Made by a program: the position numbers and the translations under genes. 15,635 nt of DNA from Acidobacteriaceae bacterium (GTDB taxonomy: Bacteria; Acidobacteriota; Terriglobia; Terriglobales; Acidobacteriaceae): NCBI GenBank assembly GCA_030049955.1, contig JASIJX010000131.1, positions 1 to 15,635 of the forward strand, in the 5' to 3' direction. Below are positions 13,961-15,635 of this stretch, one piece after another (the stretch's first letter is position 1; every line of letters starts with the position of its first letter). The notes below the pieces were generated by a model. It was not told the origin of the DNA. It saw nothing but the letters and a program-made list of their open reading frames with translations, and made no database searches.

Positions 13961-15635
13961 CTAGAACGTCAGTCGCGCGGAAAACTGCAACTGGCGCGCC
14001 GCATTGTAGGAAGTGCATCCCACGCCGCCGGCTGAATAGCATAACGTGCCGTCGGCTCCGCTCGGGTTGGGAAGACCCTGGATGTTAAACACGTTGAAAG
14101 CATCCACTGTCATACGGAAAAGCACTCTCTCTGTGATTGGAAAGACCTTGAAGAGCGAAGTATCGGCCTCGAAGTTCGTCGGGCCGTTCAGAACGGTATG
14201 AGAGAACGGATTGGCTGCATCGAAGCCGCCGCTCGCAATTCCATTGAGGCTCTCGAGAGGGGCAACTCCATAAGTGATGACGGCGTTCGCGGCTTGTCCG
14301 GTGACGCCATTCATGATGACATCGTTCTGTCCGTAATACTTGTCTGTCGTCGTCGCCGTGCAGATCGTGTCGATGGGCGTCACGTAGGGCACCCAACTGG
14401 AGGAAAGACCGGAGACAACTTTCCCTCCCGACTGCGCAGCGCAGGTATTCCCGGAGATTGTCGTCGGAGGGATGTAGCCATTCCACCATTCGTAGCCTTT
14501 CCGGCAAATACCGCTGCGGCAATCGGTGATGGGCATCGACTTTTTGTAGACATGAATGGATTTGCCAGCCGCGCCAGTTGAAGCGGTCGGCCCCCCGTTT
14601 GTCGAGGTGATCGCGAAATCTTGTGCGGTAAGGGATCCTGCGCCAGCAAGCTGCCAACCGCCCACCAATTCGTTCATGCCCTTGTTCACGTTGCCCAGCC
14701 AGCGCTTGCCGCGCCCGAAGGGCAGGTCGACGAGCCCGTTGAACTTCAAATGCTGAGGTGGATTGTTGGTGTCGACCATGTAGTTCTCCCAGCGGTTCAG
14801 GGCCTTATAGTAGCCCCAGACGGGAACGCCGGCGGGAGGAGGAGGCGGAAGATTGGGCTTAATTCCGAAAGTTCCCCCCTCAGGCGCGTAAGTCACCGTG
14901 TTCGCCCCCGCGTTGATATAGTTGCCGACATAAGAGTTGATATAAGTGCTGTAGGGATCCACTGCGTCGGTCGCGTTTCCGGTGTAATTTGCTGTGCCCG
15001 CCCGCATCGACTTGGACCAGATGTACGAAACCTGCCATGCAACACCGCTGTGGTAGAGCTTCTGATAGTTGACCTGCAGCGCGTTGTAGTTCGACCAGCC
15101 ATTCTGCTGGGATTGGTCAGATGAATAGCTGTAGGTTATGTTGTCAAAGGGGCCTTCCGCGGTACCGGAGTATGTTGGCCCATACACGCTTGAGTTGGGC
15201 ACGGTCGTACCCTGTTGGACTTCCCAACTGAACTCGGAGGGCCAGTCGTTGAAGAACCAAAAGTCATGGAGATTGATGCCGCGCGTGTAGACGTAGCTGA
15301 GGCTCAAGGCGGAGTTCCACTTTAGGGGCTGCTCGATAGTGAAATTCGCCTCTTCCACGGCGGAGGGCGCGAAGTCGGGGGCAAGGCTTTCGGCTTGGAT
15401 ACCGGGCAGAATCCCGTTGCCAGCGGAGGAGTTAACTGCATTGGCAGTGTTCACGCCCATGACTGGCGTGCCGCCCCCTGCCAGGGTTGTTGTGTAGGAA
15501 TAGTTTGAGGATGCGTTCTGCACGGAACGCAACTGATAATTGGAAATACTGTCCGGCGCATAGGCGGCGTTGTCATAGCTTTCCGAGTAGCTGGCGTCAA
15601 AGGGGTTGACCTTCCACAACTGTTCGTAGTCCTCG
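13961..15635 (-). CDS. Oar-like TonB-dependent receptor, C-terminal part (5' end outside window)
   Basis: The frame is open to the right edge (EDYEQLWKVNPFDASYS at the boundary), so this is at least 557 residues of the C-terminal beta-barrel. The TTG at 15619 is not a real start. Alternating aromatic/polar strands fit an outer-membrane barrel: LKWNSALSLSYVYTRGINLH, YNALQVNYQKLYHSGVAWQV, FGRGKRWLG, ERVLFRMTVDAFNVFNI. The chain ends in SARLTF, with the terminal Phe expected for BAM-dependent insertion. Acidobacterial relatives are about 1,000-1,200 residues, with an N-terminal carboxypeptidase-regulatory-like domain and plug; those would lie beyond the window. TonB-dependent receptors import oligosaccharides or other large substrates, and the downstream secreted enzymes suggest glycan uptake. 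No SusD-like partner is visible in the window. Confidence 0.88.
   Translation of the reverse strand, partial: EDYEQLWKVNPFDASYSESYDNAAYAPDSISNYQLRSVQNASSNYSYTTTLAGGGTPVMGVNTANAVNSSAGNGILPGIQAESLAPDFAPSAVEEANFTIEQPLKWNSALSLSYVYTRGINLHDFWFFNDWPSEFSWEVQQGTTVPNSSVYGPTYSGTAEGPFDNITYSYSSDQSQQNGWSNYNALQVNYQKLYHSGVAWQVSYIWSKSMRAGTANYTGNATDAVDPYSTYINSYVGNYINAGANTVTYAPEGGTFGIKPNLPPPPPAGVPVWGYYKALNRWENYMVDTNNPPQHLKFNGLVDLPFGRGKRWLGNVNKGMNELVGGWQLAGAGSLTAQDFAITSTNGGPTASTGAAGKSIHVYKKSMPITDCRSGICRKGYEWWNGYIPPTTISGNTCAAQSGGKVVSGLSSSWVPYVTPIDTICTATTTDKYYGQNDVIMNGVTGQAANAVITYGVAPLESLNGIASGGFDAANPFSHTVLNGPTNFEADTSLFKVFPITERVLFRMTVDAFNVFNIQGLPNPSGADGTLCYSAGGVGCTSYNAARQLQFSARLTF

Overview
The window looks like part of an Acidobacteriota chromosome, probably a Terriglobia-type soil bacterium. 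This is inferred from the Oar-like TonB-dependent receptor ending in a terminal Phe, the many secreted carbohydrate-active and amidohydrolase proteins, and moderate GC. No rRNA, tRNA or housekeeping marker fixes the taxon.

Left edge (1-1280, decaying): a GH10-type glycosidase gene enters from outside the window. It is broken by a one-base frameshift between its two catalytic glutamates, and its subsite motifs are also degenerate. It is followed on the other strand by a frameshifted, truncated N-terminal remnant of an IS5-type transposase.

Centre left (1282-5952): a MocR-type regulator (minus strand) is divergent from a three-gene operon, paiB-like flavin-binding regulator > APH-fold small-molecule kinase > enolase paralog. 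Both junctions in the operon are ATGA start/stop overlaps, so the three proteins are probably translationally coupled. The divergent intergenic region carries a 13-bp imperfect inverted repeat next to a good -10 element, a likely MocR operator. The enolase-like protein keeps the metal ligands and both catalytic lysines but has Ala in place of the near-invariant His of HRSGETED and Asp in place of a conserved active-site Glu. It is probably not a glycolytic enolase. The kinase presumably makes, or works alongside, its phosphorylated substrate. This cassette is the best candidate for an uncharacterised pathway.

Right (6174-15635, all minus strand): in transcription order, the C-terminal part of an Oar-like TonB-dependent receptor, a secreted metal-dependent amidohydrolase, a secreted clan GH-A-like glycosidase, the 3' remnant of a second amidohydrolase, a second paralogous glycosidase, and a Tat-exported formylglycine sulfatase. 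This reads as a polysaccharide-utilisation-type locus, possibly for a sulfated glycan, that grew by tandem duplication of an amidohydrolase-glycosidase module. The DNA spanning the amidohydrolase tail, the spacer and the glycosidase leader is much better conserved between the copies than the mature enzymes. One spacer copy carries about 250 extra bases that look like an inserted repeat element.

Other gaps hold only short inverted repeats, which are listed. No CRISPR array, tRNA, rRNA or riboswitch was recognised.
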